From positions 1 to 27,729 of the forward strand of contig CAJFNB010000018.1 in NCBI GenBank assembly GCA_904393845.1: 27,729 nucleotides of DNA. The letters are read 5' to 3'. The DNA is from Alloclostridium intestinigallinarum. GTDB lineage: Bacteria; Bacillota; Clostridia; Christensenellales; UBA3700. The notes under the pieces were generated by a model, which saw only the letters and a list, made by a program, of their open reading frames with translations, had not been told where the DNA came from and did no database searches. Shown in pieces: positions 1 to 9,404 of the stretch. The translations under genes were made by a program, and so were the position numbers. Every line of letters starts with the position of its first letter. Positions within the stretch are counted from its first letter, which is position 1.

Positions 1-67
1 ATTTTGACGGAGAGGGTAAAAATTTTACAAAACCGGATTACTATATTGAATTATTTTGAACGTGTGC

Positions 68-90
68 CGCGCTTTCATGCGCGTTTGTTT
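68..90 (+). terminator. Possible plus-strand terminator hairpin
   Basis: Arms CGCGC (68-72) and GCGCG (79-83) enclose a 6-nt loop and are followed on the plus strand by TTTGTTTT. It could end a plus-strand gene lying off the window, or belong to a bidirectional terminator past the glucan synthase stop at 106. On the minus strand the T tract is absent. The 5-bp stem makes this weak. Confidence 0.25.
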
Positions 91-105
91 TAACCGACCC
101 GGTCG

Positions 106-3100
106 CTAATCTTTTTTGAAAATGAAAGTTACGTCGTACTCTCCGCCGGGTCTGTCGATATTTACCGGAACGCCCGTCATTTTCACTCCGTTTTCCACTA
201 TGCAGTCCTTTTCGCCTTCGGCATAGCGAATGCGGAACCGCGCTTCGCCATGGCGGTAAGTTATCAAAATGTTCCGCCAGTTTTCCGCAAGCGGACGGCT
301 GCATTCTATCGCCCCGGAACGTATGCGGAATCCGAGATAATCTTCAAGATACGTCCTGAAATACCAGCCTGCGCTTCCAGTATACCAGCTCCAGCCCATT
401 CTGCCCTTCATCTTATCGTTGTAATATACGTCGGCGGCTATCACGTAGGGTTCTCCGCAGTATATATCCCTGCCTTCGCCCTCGCAACGGTAAACGGGAT
501 TGAGAATACGCGCCAGACGCGCGGCATTCTTTGCGTCGCGCACCATACAGAACGCTTTGAACAGCCATACCGCCGCATGAGTGTACTGTCCGCCGTTTTC
601 CCTCGCTCCTTCTGGATATGCGGAAATATATCCGCAATAAAAATCCTTGTTGAAAGGCGGCTCAAGCAGACGGACTACGCCGAATTTATCGTCTATAAGT
701 TTACTTGCATATGCAAGCGCGGTTTTCGCGCCCTCTTTGGACGCAATCCCCGAAATAACCGCCCACGCCTGACAGATAATATCCGTACTGCAGCACGGCG
801 AATTGTCCCTGCCTAGCCAGATGCCGTCGTCGGTAAACGCCCGCGCATATTTACCGTCGAAGCACGCCGAATTTACCGCTTCTTTCAGTTCTTCGCAGCG
901 CCGTATATATTTGCTCCTCAGATCTGCGTCGAGATACGGCAGAATTTTGTCGATCACCGCCGCGGCAAACTGCGTAAGCCATACGCTCTCTCCCCTGCCG
1001 CGCACGCCTATTCCGTTGAGCGCGTCGTTCCAGTCGCCTCCGCCTATCAGCAATAATCCGTGTTCCCCCGTACCGAGGCTGTCAACGGCGCGCAGGATAT
1101 GTTCAGTAAGGCTTCCGCAATGCCGTCCGGGCAGTCCGCGCTCCATACGGGATTCCTCTCCTTCCGCAAGCGGCGGCGAAGATAAATAGGGTATTTGCTC
1201 GTTCAAAACGTCCTTATCGCCCGTAAATTCGATATATTCGGCGGTGACGTAGCCCATAAACAGCCGGTCGTCGGAGATTCTCGTCCTCACTCCAAGATTC
1301 GGGCGGTGCCACCAATGCATAACGTCGCCTTCTTCGTATTGACGGGCGGCACATTCCAGAATAACAGCCCTCACCGCTGCGGGATCGGCGTACAAATGCG
1401 CCAGGCAATCCTGCAGCTGGTCGCGGAAACCTACCGCTCCGCCCGCCTGGTAAAAGCCGCACCTGCCTTTAAGCCGCGAGGAATACACCTGGTAAGGCAG
1501 GTTTTCCAGAAACAGCTTCTCTTCTTCAGGCACTCCTTCGACAGATACTTTATTCAATGATTTGAACGTATCCGCCTGTTTTTCCATTTCAGGCAAAACG
1601 TCCTCCGCTTTCAAAGAGGCGAAAAGTTCTTCGCTTTCCGTTATAAGGAAATCGAATACTTTTTCTTCGCCCGCCGGTAAAATACAATGTGCGACAAGAC
1701 GCGCAAGACAGACGTTTATATCCGAAACAACGGGATATAGCCTTTCCCCCGAAACGGCGCACGCATAACTTTGGCGACAGAAAGCCTGCGCCCCCTGCAG
1801 ACAGGAGACGTACGCCTTTTGTCCCGTAACCGAATTTTCCGCCACAATACCGTCGCCCGCGGCTCTGACGTCGACGACGGACGGATGCGGCAATCTGCCG
1901 AGAAGCGGCTTTATATCGAATACGAGTTTTATATCCGTGTTTGTCTGCGCCGTGTTGGCCATCTTAAGGCGGTATATTTTCCCTAAGCCCCTTTTAATTA
2001 TTCCGACAGACAGCATACAGTCCAACCCTTCGGCGCGGCATACGAAGTACGTTGCGCCGCGGGAATGGCGCACGTAGCCGCCCGGCTGAAGTTTGTTCAG
2101 ACGGAGATATTTTTCTCCCGTAAACAGCGTGAGCGTTTCGGAAGGAGAGTCTTCTACGGGGTCGTTGAACCAGACGGATACTTTGTTTTCGCAGGAATTG
2201 GACGAAAAAGTAAATCCCCCGCCGTTTTCCGTAATAACGAATCCACCGCGCTCGTCGGCGACAACGTTGGAGTAAGGCAGAAGCGGCGGAGAAGTAACGA
2301 CGTAATCGCCGCCGGCGGTAAAATACCCGAATCCGCTTTCAAGCAACTTCTCCGGTTTGCCGGTATGCTCGCAGACAGCTTTTCTGAAGCCGGCACGGAA
2401 AGCGTTTTCCTTATCGTCGGATCGCCTGCGCTTTTTCATTTCATCCAAAAAGAATACGGGCTTTGACCGGATAAGCGTGGCAAATTCATCTATGTCCGTT
2501 ATGTGCACTATATCCAATTTTTCTATATTGCCCATACGCGTATTGTGCAGAAGGCGGTCGCGCTTTTGCGCGTAATATTCGTCATTTGTACTCAAAACGA
2601 TATGCAATTTACACTTCAAACCGCACAAATTCAGGTATAAAACGGCTGATATCGCCCTTTCCGCCATAGAAAAATCCTTCTCATAGTCAAGTGCGAAAAT
2701 CTTTACCGTTTCCGCAAGATTATAATAGTGTATTTTTTCTGCACTTTGTGTTGCGTATAAAAGTTGGGGCGCCAAAACGTCCAACAGCTCGTTTACCTCA
2801 TTTTCCGCACGATACCTTCGAGTGCGCAAAGAAGACAGTCCGGCGCATTTTTCACAGTAGCCGAAATAATTTTCCCCGTCCATATCTTCCATGAAGTTTT
2901 TGATTTTCTCTCTATCGGTATCAACTGCTTTTACGACGTATATATCCCTGCTCTCCCCCGGTGACACGGCTATGCGGCAGACGGCGTTAAGACACGGATA
3001 CATTACGTCGCCGAAAGAAGGAGATATTTTTCCTTTTCCCGCCGCGTCCGCCGCGCTGCAGGAATATTCGGTATCGCCGCCGCCGAACAGTCTGAACGCC

Positions 3101-6100
3101 ATGTATCTGTCGCCGACGACTGACTTTGCACGTTTTGTGATAAAGACGGCTTCTCCGTCTTTTTCCGCGCCGACGAACATATCCGCGTATACCGGGTGCG
3201 AAGCGTATTCTTCACCGTCCGCCATTGCAAGACGTTCGTAGTAAGATATTTCATAGGTTTCTACTTTTTCCGTCGTGTTTTTAATCGTAAGTTTTCTCAT
3301 CTCGCCTGCAATTCCCGTGAGTAAAAACACCTTTTGACTGCACCCCTGCGATAAGTTTTCGTATTCGCAGTATTCGGGAGTATACGAAAAGGCGTATTTG
3401 TCGCCGGAGTTTCTTCCGGGCATATAAGTCGGAGAAAACTCTCCGCTCCCGCTTTTGACCGTGAAAAAGCCGCCGTCGGGCAAAGACGGGTCTTTTCTCC
3501 ACCTGTTGATATCCATTCCCTTCCAGCGCGAAACGGAACAGCCGCTTTCGGTAAGCGCAACCGAATATTCGCCCGCGCTCAGAAGCGCCGCTTTCGGCTG
3601 CGATATTCCCTCTTGTCTGCGGAAAAACTCAGTCCGCAACGGATATACGAAATCCGCCTTAGGCTTTTTCGCACATTTTATTTCGGGCACGCGCTCCTGT
3701 AACAGCAACGCTCCGCCGCGCATCTCACTATCTGACATAAAATACCTTGATATGACGTTATCTTTCATCGCGTTGGTAACGGCTGCAAGCAACATTCCCT
3801 GATGGTGCGACATATAACTGCAAACTATTCTGCCTCCCGCGGTATAATCTATCGCCTCGAAAAAGCCGAATTTACCGTATACGCCGCGTTTTTTGAGTTT
3901 TTTCAGATTTTGCACCGCCTTTTTCGGCATATATTTCAACATCATGGCGGAAGAATAAGGAGATATTACGCACATATCCGCCGTGGATTTCAGCGCGAGC
4001 GTGCTTACGCCGAACTGCCCGTACCTGTAATTTCCGCCGTCGTCAAAGTCGTAACAGCCGCTTTCGCTTATTCCGAACACTCCCCTGCATGAGGACGCGC
4101 GCATCACCGCGCAGGCGCCCGTACACGAATGCGTAAGCAACGAAAATCTGTTGTCTTCAAAGAAAATCTGCGGCATAAGATATTCGAACGCCGTCCCCGC
4201 CCACGATACCAGCATATTGCCGCAGGCGGAAATAAGATCGCGCCTGAGTCCGTCCCACGCGGGAATATTCACGGAACAGGCGGCAATATAAGCAAGAATA
4301 CGCGCTTCCGACGCCATCATGTCGTAATGTCCTTCATACGTACCGCTTTCAAGGTTGTATCCGATGAAAAATCTGCCGTTCGACCTGTCGAACAGCTCTT
4401 CAAGCCGCATACCGCCGAGTATCCTGTCTATCACGGGAAGTCTCTCTCCGCGCTTTTCCAAAAAAGCGCGCGCCGTGATAAGACAAGCCGCCAGATTGCC
4501 GTTATCTACGCTCGAAACGTATTCCGGACGCTTCACTTTGCCGTCAAGGTCGTACCAGTTGAAAAAGTTTCCTTTCCATACCGGCAATCCTTCAAGAACG
4601 TTCACGTCGCGTGCTATACGCAAAACCGCCTCTTCGTCTTCGATTATGCCGCATTCGGCGGCGCATACGTGCGACAGAATACCCATGCCCAAATTGGTCG
4701 GCGAAGTCATTCCGGCTATTTTGACCCCCGTTTCAAACGCCAGATTGTCGGAAATCAGCTTGCTTTGCCCGCGCATATGGGTAAAGTAAGCGTAAGTGTC
4801 GCACGCGACTCCGCGCAAAAACGCTTTATCATTTACACCTGCTTTTTCGGGCGCGAATTCAATGCCGCCCGTTGCCAGCAGGCAGGCGTATATAACGCAG
4901 ACCGCGGCGTACACGGGCACGGCAACGGAAAAATAAAGAGTCGCGGCAAGCACGGCGAGAGTGAACGCTCCGCCGGAAATCTGCGCAAAATGAGCTCCGC
5001 ATTTATCGTGCAGAGTCGAAGCAAACGTGCGCCACTCGAGCAAATTCTTATGCGTAACCAGCCTGAACAGCGTCTTTATTACTACCGCAAGGCTAGAAAA
5101 TGCGTTGAACGGAAGTAATATTATATCTTCTGTCCCGTACGCTATACTTCTCAAAAAACCGCCGACGGCGTATCTTGTCCTTACGCCTTCGGCAAGCGAA
5201 TAAAGGGAAAATCCCGCTTCCGCAAGCGGACGAGCCATAAGGCACACTCCCGTGACTATCGCCAACGGTACGTTTCCCGTCGCCAATACGGCAATTACCG
5301 CGGCAAAAGCCGCAGGCGCAGCGAATATCGCAACTACGTTGCGCAATATGATATACCGGTACAGAGGGTGGCATTTGCGCCTGAATACGAGCGGCAGTAA
5401 GAGTAAATCTCCCCTTTGCCATCTTTCCAGCCTGCGCGCCTGAGGGGCAAACGCGGGCGGAGCGTCCTCATATACGAAATCTCCCGCCGAGCCGCATACG
5501 GTCAGCGCCCCTTCCGCTATGTCGTGGCTGAGCACCCTTCCTTCGGGCAGCGTTCCCTTTAATTTTTCGTCAAACTGGCGCAGATTGTATATGCCCTTGC
5601 CGCAGAATACGCTCTGCGAACACAAATTGTAATAAAAGTCGGAATATCCGCAATACTCTTCCACTCCCGATTCGTGCAGATATCTGACCGAATAAAGCGT
5701 TCCGAGCGATGACAGCTTATATTTACACCCGAACGAAAGAATATCGTATTTTTTTGCCAGCGGATGCATTGCGGCGCTTACCGCCCTGCGCACTCCTCCG
5801 ACAGTAAGAATCGAGTCGGAATCGAGCAAAAGAACGTACACCGGAGTAAACGGCAGGCGGCTGATATATTCGAACGGCGACTTATCGCCGCGTAAAAGGA
5901 GCGAATTCATATCTTCTATCGCTCCGCGCTTCCTCTCTCTTCCCGACCACGTTTTGCCGCATTTACTGCGCTTGCGGACAAGTACGAATATATCGCTTTC
6001 GCCCTCGGCGGCGGAAAGCGCGCGTATAATGCGTTCGTCTCCTTCTTCGCGCTCGCTGTCGGACGGGCGGAAGTCTGCAAGAAGCACGAATCCGGCATTG

Positions 6101-7482
6101 TCGTCCCTGTTCGCGGCACGGATACTTTTAATATTTTCAAGCGCCGCCCTCGCTTCGGCCTCGTCCGACAAAACCGCGGACATAACGGTTAAAACGCGCC
6201 CTTGTTCGGGTATGCTATTCAGTTTAAGGCGCGGAATACTGCGCCGCGGAAGAAAAGCGGATATCGTTTTTACCGCAAGGTATTCTATGGGCTTAAAAGC
6301 GATGAAAAATACCGCAAAGAACGTACACACGGACAGCGCCGCCCCGTTCATAAGTACTGCCGCCACGCACGATATTGCCAGATCCAACGCGAAAACGGCC
6401 GCCCCGAATACCGCCGCCCTGTTTTCCCCGCCGTATAGCGACGTCTTTTTACCCTTTAACAGCCTGTAAATTTTCCGTCGGCTTTCAAATAACAGTTCTC
6501 CGAAGTGTACGCCGCGCACACGCGAACAAAGCAATATCTGCTCCGCGCAGTATCTTTCCGACATATTTGCATATTCCGCAAGCGCGCCAAGCGCGTCGAG
6601 ATAAAGCCGCTTTGAAATATCGTCCATACTGCGGTACGTTTCATCTCGGGAAAATATCTCTCCTGCCGGCGATACGCCGAGCATGAAAGGCAGATTGAAC
6701 GTATCCGGCAGAGATTTAAGCGATTTTACCGCATTGGACAGCAAAACCGCCGTATCCGAAAGATACACCCCGAACGTTATCTCCGCATTATCAGTCCCCG
6801 TTTCCGTCCGCTCTTCTCCCGACAGTTTGCCCAAAAGTTTACTGTAATAGGTATATCCGGGTAATTTTGCGTGCGATATGTCGAAATTGTCGTCCGTCCC
6901 GGCGTACTTTTCCGCTTTATTTATTAAAATTATGCGGCTGCACATACGCGATATATGCCTTAGCAGCGAATATGCGAACGCCGCGGGCAGAGAAAATACC
7001 TCGCTTCCGGTAAGCGGAGCGTATTTGTTGAAAAGTTTTATCTGCCGCGCGCATTTATCCGCGTCGGCAACGCATCTGTCGAGCGATGTAAGCAGATGCG
7101 CAAGCGCGACCGCTCTTATCTTTCCGCCGCTTCTGGGAAGCGCGTTCAGGCGCAGTATGCCCGTCCTGTACGCATTGGTCAACAGAAAGTTGCCGTTTTC
7201 GTATAGCCACTTTTCACACTCTTCCAGGGCGTATCCGTCCTTTACTTTGCGTTTTACCAGACGGAAAGCGCGCCTTATCCGCGCCATCGTTTCGCGGTAG
7301 GGTATGCCCGCCCCCGTTTTGTCACGGACGGTCATTGACTGGGCAAGCGATACGACGTTCAGCTGTAAATCCTCTTCGTCCGCGCGTGCAATCACCGCGT
7401 AACGCCGCCTTCTTTTAAGCGACGCCAGCGCGGGCAACATAAAACAAAGCGCCAAAGCTGCTATTATAAGATAATATACCAT
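106..7482 (-). CDS. Cyclic beta-1,2-glucan synthase (GT84-GH189-GH94), NdvB/Cgs-like
   Basis: A 2458-residue membrane protein with the full architecture of cyclic beta-1,2-glucan synthases. An N-terminal TM anchor (residues about 1-20) precedes a GT84 glycosyltransferase that elongates beta-1,2-glucan from UDP-glucose. It shows LLDSDS near residue 553, LSHDIAEG near 653 and RWQRGD near 689, flanked by TM segments near 375, 735 and 850. Next is the cyclising transglycosylase domain (GH189, formerly glycoamylase-like): SPTNLG near 927, ISESGCYDF near 1143 and MSHHQGM near 1226. A C-terminal GH94 phosphorylase-type domain, which trims chain length, has GGGDWNDALNG near 2149 and QYTHAAVWLF further on. 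I chose the ATG at 7482 because GAGGGAATT lies just before it and the product opens with a hydrophobic helix. The longer frame to 7560 has no such support. It is shorter than proteobacterial Cgs (about 2800 residues) but lacks no domain. No terminator is clear after 106. Confidence 0.9.
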   Translation of the reverse strand: MVYYLIIAALALCFMLPALASLKRRRRYAVIARADEEDLQLNVVSLAQSMTVRDKTGAGIPYRETMARIRRAFRLVKRKVKDGYALEECEKWLYENGNFLLTNAYRTGILRLNALPRSGGKIRAVALAHLLTSLDRCVADADKCARQIKLFNKYAPLTGSEVFSLPAAFAYSLLRHISRMCSRIILINKAEKYAGTDDNFDISHAKLPGYTYYSKLLGKLSGEERTETGTDNAEITFGVYLSDTAVLLSNAVKSLKSLPDTFNLPFMLGVSPAGEIFSRDETYRSMDDISKRLYLDALGALAEYANMSERYCAEQILLCSRVRGVHFGELLFESRRKIYRLLKGKKTSLYGGENRAAVFGAAVFALDLAISCVAAVLMNGAALSVCTFFAVFFIAFKPIEYLAVKTISAFLPRRSIPRLKLNSIPEQGRVLTVMSAVLSDEAEARAALENIKSIRAANRDDNAGFVLLADFRPSDSEREEGDERIIRALSAAEGESDIFVLVRKRSKCGKTWSGRERKRGAIEDMNSLLLRGDKSPFEYISRLPFTPVYVLLLDSDSILTVGGVRRAVSAAMHPLAKKYDILSFGCKYKLSSLGTLYSVRYLHESGVEEYCGYSDFYYNLCSQSVFCGKGIYNLRQFDEKLKGTLPEGRVLSHDIAEGALTVCGSAGDFVYEDAPPAFAPQARRLERWQRGDLLLLPLVFRRKCHPLYRYIILRNVVAIFAAPAAFAAVIAVLATGNVPLAIVTGVCLMARPLAEAGFSLYSLAEGVRTRYAVGGFLRSIAYGTEDIILLPFNAFSSLAVVIKTLFRLVTHKNLLEWRTFASTLHDKCGAHFAQISGGAFTLAVLAATLYFSVAVPVYAAVCVIYACLLATGGIEFAPEKAGVNDKAFLRGVACDTYAYFTHMRGQSKLISDNLAFETGVKIAGMTSPTNLGMGILSHVCAAECGIIEDEEAVLRIARDVNVLEGLPVWKGNFFNWYDLDGKVKRPEYVSSVDNGNLAACLITARAFLEKRGERLPVIDRILGGMRLEELFDRSNGRFFIGYNLESGTYEGHYDMMASEARILAYIAACSVNIPAWDGLRRDLISACGNMLVSWAGTAFEYLMPQIFFEDNRFSLLTHSCTGACAVMRASSCRGVFGISESGCYDFDDGGNYRYGQFGVSTLALKSTADMCVISPYSSAMMLKYMPKKAVQNLKKLKKRGVYGKFGFFEAIDYTAGGRIVCSYMSHHQGMLLAAVTNAMKDNVISRYFMSDSEMRGGALLLQERVPEIKCAKKPKADFVYPLRTEFFRRQEGISQPKAALLSAGEYSVALTESGCSVSRWKGMDINRWRKDPSLPDGGFFTVKSGSGEFSPTYMPGRNSGDKYAFSYTPEYCEYENLSQGCSQKVFLLTGIAGEMRKLTIKNTTEKVETYEISYYERLAMADGEEYASHPVYADMFVGAEKDGEAVFITKRAKSVVGDRYMAFRLFGGGDTEYSCSAADAAGKGKISPSFGDVMYPCLNAVCRIAVSPGESRDIYVVKAVDTDREKIKNFMEDMDGENYFGYCEKCAGLSSLRTRRYRAENEVNELLDVLAPQLLYATQSAEKIHYYNLAETVKIFALDYEKDFSMAERAISAVLYLNLCGLKCKLHIVLSTNDEYYAQKRDRLLHNTRMGNIEKLDIVHITDIDEFATLIRSKPVFFLDEMKKRRRSDDKENAFRAGFRKAVCEHTGKPEKLLESGFGYFTAGGDYVVTSPPLLPYSNVVADERGGFVITENGGGFTFSSNSCENKVSVWFNDPVEDSPSETLTLFTGEKYLRLNKLQPGGYVRHSRGATYFVCRAEGLDCMLSVGIIKRGLGKIYRLKMANTAQTNTDIKLVFDIKPLLGRLPHPSVVDVRAAGDGIVAENSVTGQKAYVSCLQGAQAFCRQSYACAVSGERLYPVVSDINVCLARLVAHCILPAGEEKVFDFLITESEELFASLKAEDVLPEMEKQADTFKSLNKVSVEGVPEEEKLFLENLPYQVYSSRLKGRCGFYQAGGAVGFRDQLQDCLAHLYADPAAVRAVILECAARQYEEGDVMHWWHRPNLGVRTRISDDRLFMGYVTAEYIEFTGDKDVLNEQIPYLSSPPLAEGEESRMERGLPGRHCGSLTEHILRAVDSLGTGEHGLLLIGGGDWNDALNGIGVRGRGESVWLTQFAAAVIDKILPYLDADLRSKYIRRCEELKEAVNSACFDGKYARAFTDDGIWLGRDNSPCCSTDIICQAWAVISGIASKEGAKTALAYASKLIDDKFGVVRLLEPPFNKDFYCGYISAYPEGARENGGQYTHAAVWLFKAFCMVRDAKNAARLARILNPVYRCEGEGRDIYCGEPYVIAADVYYNDKMKGRMGWSWYTGSAGWYFRTYLEDYLGFRIRSGAIECSRPLAENWRNILITYRHGEARFRIRYAEGEKDCIVENGVKMTGVPVNIDRPGGEYDVTFIFKKD

Positions 7483-7505
7483 AATTCCCTCGGAAAAATT
7501 ATTGA

Positions 7506-7569
7506 CAGGCGCACGCCTGCTTATACGGGGATCCGCCCGCAAAGTCTTCCGCCGGCGCATATACGCCGG
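7506..7569 (-). other. Hairpins in the leader of the glucan synthase gene
   Basis: The 228-bp gap between rnpB and the glucan synthase start holds two perfect inverted repeats: CCGGCG/CGCCGG (7552-7557 with 7564-7569) and CAGGC/GCCTG (7506-7510 with 7515-7519). Neither is followed by a T tract on the minus strand, so they look like leader structure rather than terminators. I found no convincing sigma-A promoter in the gap. They may be simple folded leader RNA. Confidence 0.35.
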
Positions 7570-7681
7570 GCAACGCCGATTTGCGCCGCCGCAGAAAAGC
7601 GCAAAGCGTTATCCGCCTTAGATACTTGAAGTAACCGACGTATAACAGTCGTTTTTCTAAAATAATATTGTGGAATATAAT

Positions 7682-7704
7682 CAAAAAGGCGGCAACGCCG
7701 CCTT
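7682..7704 (-). terminator. Intrinsic terminator of rnpB
   Basis: Minus-strand stem AAGGCGGC/GCCGCCTT with a GTT loop runs straight into a T tract. It lies 7 nt past the inferred 3' end of the RNase P RNA. A textbook intrinsic terminator that also separates rnpB from the glucan synthase gene. Confidence 0.9.
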
Positions 7705-7710
7705 ATAAGT

Positions 7711-8033
7711 TCCCACATAATCAGTAAGCCGGATTCTGTTTACGATGGCCATCTATCCAGGCGCGGCGTTGCCGACGCGCTCAAGCGATTTTCCGACGCG
7801 ACAGGCTGCCGCATAAAGTCGTTTTCTCTTGCACCGAGTGGGGTTTACAGGGCATTCCGCGTCGCCGCGGAATCGGTGAGCTCTTACCTCGCCTTTCCAT
7901 CCTTACCTGCGTTGCAGGCGGTTTATTTCTGTTGCACTTTCCTTTAAGTCGCCTTAACCGGTAGTTAGCCGGCACTCTGCCTTACGGTGTCCGGACTTTC
8001 CTCACTTGCGTGCGGCCATCCGATTATCTGGGA
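7711..8033 (-). ncRNA. rnpB: RNase P RNA, class A
   Basis: The catalytic RNA of RNase P, which matures tRNA 5' ends. Conserved landmarks appear in order on the minus strand: GAGGAAAGTCCGGACACC (CR-I), AGTGCAACAGA, a GGTAAGG...GTAAGAGC..CACCG segment (CR II/III), AAACCCCA, TAGATGGCC and the closing ACAGAATCCGGCTTAC (CR-V). The ends come from helix P1: TCCCA-x-ATAATCG at the 5' end pairs with TGATTAT-x-TGGGA at the 3' end (7711-7723 with 8021-8033). The 323-nt length suits a compact type A molecule. It has its own promoter (8039-8067) and terminator (7682-7704). Confidence 0.96.
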
Positions 8034-8038
8034 CTTTC

Positions 8039-8067
8039 ATATTACCATCGCGCGGCTCAAAAGTCAA
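8039..8067 (-). promoter_or_regulatory. Sigma-A promoter of rnpB
   Basis: -35 TTGACT (8062-8067), a 17-bp spacer and -10 TAATAT (8039-8044). The predicted start near 8032 coincides with the first base of helix P1 of rnpB. The -35 box lies inside the last codons (Leu-Asp) of sigK, so the promoter and the end of the coding region share bases. Confidence 0.8.
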
Positions 8068-8755
8068 GCGAGTTCTGGCGGATATACTTGCGCAGTTTTT
8101 CTATCGCCCTCTTTTCTATGCGCGATATGTAGGAACGGGATATGTCGAATTTTTCCGCTACCCGCAGCTGGGTCTGCGCCGGCACGCCTTCAAGACCGTA
8201 ACGCAGTTTTATTATCTCGTATTCGCGCGCGTCGAGCGCCTCCCTCACTACTTTATACAACTTTTCGCGCACGAGTGAATTTTCCACCTCGTCTATGACG
8301 TCCGTGCTGTCTTCGAGCAAATCCATAAGAGTGATTTCGTTGCCGTCCTTATCGCTGCTGACCGGCTCGAACAGCGAGCGCGTGCCCTTATATTTCTTGC
8401 TTGCGCGCAAGGTCATAAGTATTTCGTTTTCGATACATTTGCTGGCGTAAGTGGCAAACTGCGTGCCTTTGCCGTCGGAATAAGTATTGACCGCCTTAAT
8501 AAGACCTATCGACCCTACGGAGATGAGTTCGTCGTTGTCGTTATACCCCGAATATTTCTTTACTATATGCACGACAAGGCGCATATTATGGCTGACAAGT
8601 TCGTCGCGCGCCGATTTGTCGCCCTTCCACATTTTTTCGATAAGTTCTTTTTCCTTCTCCGGCGAAAGAGGAAGAGGAAAACTGTTCTTGTTTTTTACGT
8701 ATCCCGTAAAGAAGAAAATGTTGCCCAGCAGAGCAAAAATACCGCTTAAAAACAT
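8057..8755 (-). CDS. sigK: Sporulation sigma factor SigK (pro-form)
   Basis: A 232-residue sigma-70 family factor for late mother-cell transcription (cortex completion, coat). It has region 2 with LISVGSIGLIKAV and FATYASKCIENEILM, and region 4 with the helix-turn-helix FDISRSYISRIEKRAIEKLR at the C terminus. The N terminus is a hydrophobic pro-sequence, MFLSGIFALLGNIFFFTG, before YVKN..FPLPLS. This matches the pro-SigK layout of Bacillus, where cleavage falls just before the equivalent Tyr, so membrane proteolysis (SpoIVFB-type) is expected. The gene is continuous, with no skin-type element. It starts at ATG 8755 behind AAAGGCGGTG. It follows nrdR after a terminator and precedes rnpB, whose -35 box lies in its 3' end. 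Confidence 0.93.
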   Translation of the reverse strand: MFLSGIFALLGNIFFFTGYVKNKNSFPLPLSPEKEKELIEKMWKGDKSARDELVSHNMRLVVHIVKKYSGYNDNDELISVGSIGLIKAVNTYSDGKGTQFATYASKCIENEILMTLRASKKYKGTRSLFEPVSSDKDGNEITLMDLLEDSTDVIDEVENSLVREKLYKVVREALDAREYEIIKLRYGLEGVPAQTQLRVAEKFDISRSYISRIEKRAIEKLRKYIRQNSLDF

Positions 8756-8780
8756 AAATACACCGCCTTTTCTTTCTGCA

Positions 8781-8813
8781 ATATACTTATGTGTTTGACG
8801 GCTTGTACAATTC
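8781..8813 (-). promoter_or_regulatory. Candidate SigE-type promoter of sigK
   Basis: In the short gap upstream of sigK, GAATTGT (8807-8813) and CATAAGTATAT (8781-8791) are separated by 15 bp. They resemble the -35 (about KMATATT) and -10 (CATACAAT-like) elements of SigE promoters. SigE control of sigK is known in other spore formers. The match is partial, so this is a suggestion only. Confidence 0.3.
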
Positions 8814-8831
8814 CACGGAGAATAAGTAATT

Positions 8832-8855
8832 AAAAAAGGACCGTACAGGTCCTTT
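8832..8855 (-). terminator. Intrinsic terminator of nrdR
   Basis: Minus-strand stem AAAGGACC/GGTCCTTT with a TGTAC loop is followed by further Ts. It sits 25 nt past the nrdR stop and isolates nrdR from sigK. Confidence 0.88.
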
Positions 8856-8880
8856 AACGATTTTACCGAATAACGGGATA

Positions 8881-9345
8881 TTATTTACCCTGCTTTTTCT
8901 TGAGCACTTCGTTTATCTCGTCCAACCAGCTGTTTATGTCCTTGAACTGTCTGTGGACCGCCGCGAAACGGACGTAGGCGACGTCGTCTATTTCTTTCAG
9001 TCCGTCCATGACCATTTCCCCGATTTCATCGGATGTGATTTCCTGATCGAGATGATTTGCCACGCGCTTTTCTATGTCCGCAACCAGATTGTCTATCTGC
9101 TGCATGGCTACCGGGCGCTTTTCACACGCCTTCATAATGCCCTGTTTTACCTTTTGCGCGGAAAAAGCCTGGCGGCAGCCGCTCTTTTTGACAACCATGA
9201 CCGGAGTGAATTCCACCGTTTCGTAGGTGGTGAATCTCCTGCCGCACGCCGTACATTCGCGCCTGCGGCGGATAGACGTGCCGTCCTCGTTTACACGGGA
9301 ATCTATTACCTTACTGTCCATACAGCCGCAATATATACACTTCAT
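8881..9345 (-). CDS. nrdR: Transcriptional repressor NrdR
   Basis: A 154-residue regulator that represses ribonucleotide reductase genes in response to ATP/dATP. The N-terminal zinc ribbon shows four cysteines (C3, C6, C31, C34: CIYC...CTAC) with the typical DSRVNEDGTSIRRRREC stretch. An ATP-cone follows from about residue 49 to 139 (VVKKSGCRQAFSAQKV onwards). Length and architecture are standard. The start has GAGG 8 nt upstream. It has its own promoter (9369-9397) and terminator (8832-8855), so it is a monocistronic housekeeping gene inserted among the sporulation genes. Confidence 0.96.
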   Translation of the reverse strand: MKCIYCGCMDSKVIDSRVNEDGTSIRRRRECTACGRRFTTYETVEFTPVMVVKKSGCRQAFSAQKVKQGIMKACEKRPVAMQQIDNLVADIEKRVANHLDQEITSDEIGEMVMDGLKEIDDVAYVRFAAVHRQFKDINSWLDEINEVLKKKQGK

Positions 9346-9368
9346 AACTTTTTCCTCGTTTTTTCTAT

Positions 9369-9397
9369 ATTATATCACTATTTTTTCGTTTGTGCAA
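9369..9397 (-). promoter_or_regulatory. Sigma-A promoter of nrdR
   Basis: -35 TTGCAC (9392-9397), a 17-bp spacer and -10 TATAAT (9369-9374). The predicted start near 9362 leaves a 17-nt leader containing GAGG. I could not confirm a full NrdR box over the promoter. Confidence 0.78.
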
Positions 9398-9404
9398 TAA
9401 ATTT

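Noticed and set aside
4129..5118. A 329-codon plus-strand open frame
   Set aside because: It lies antisense to the glucan synthase, encodes Arg/His-rich sequence with no recognisable family, and the sense frame has clear GT84 and GH189 motifs.
8143..8150. Spo0A-box cores (TGTCGAA) inside sigK, sigE, ftsA, murD and the glucan synthase
   Set aside because: These lie within coding sequence and follow from common codon pairs such as Phe-Asp on the minus strand, so they were not counted as sites.
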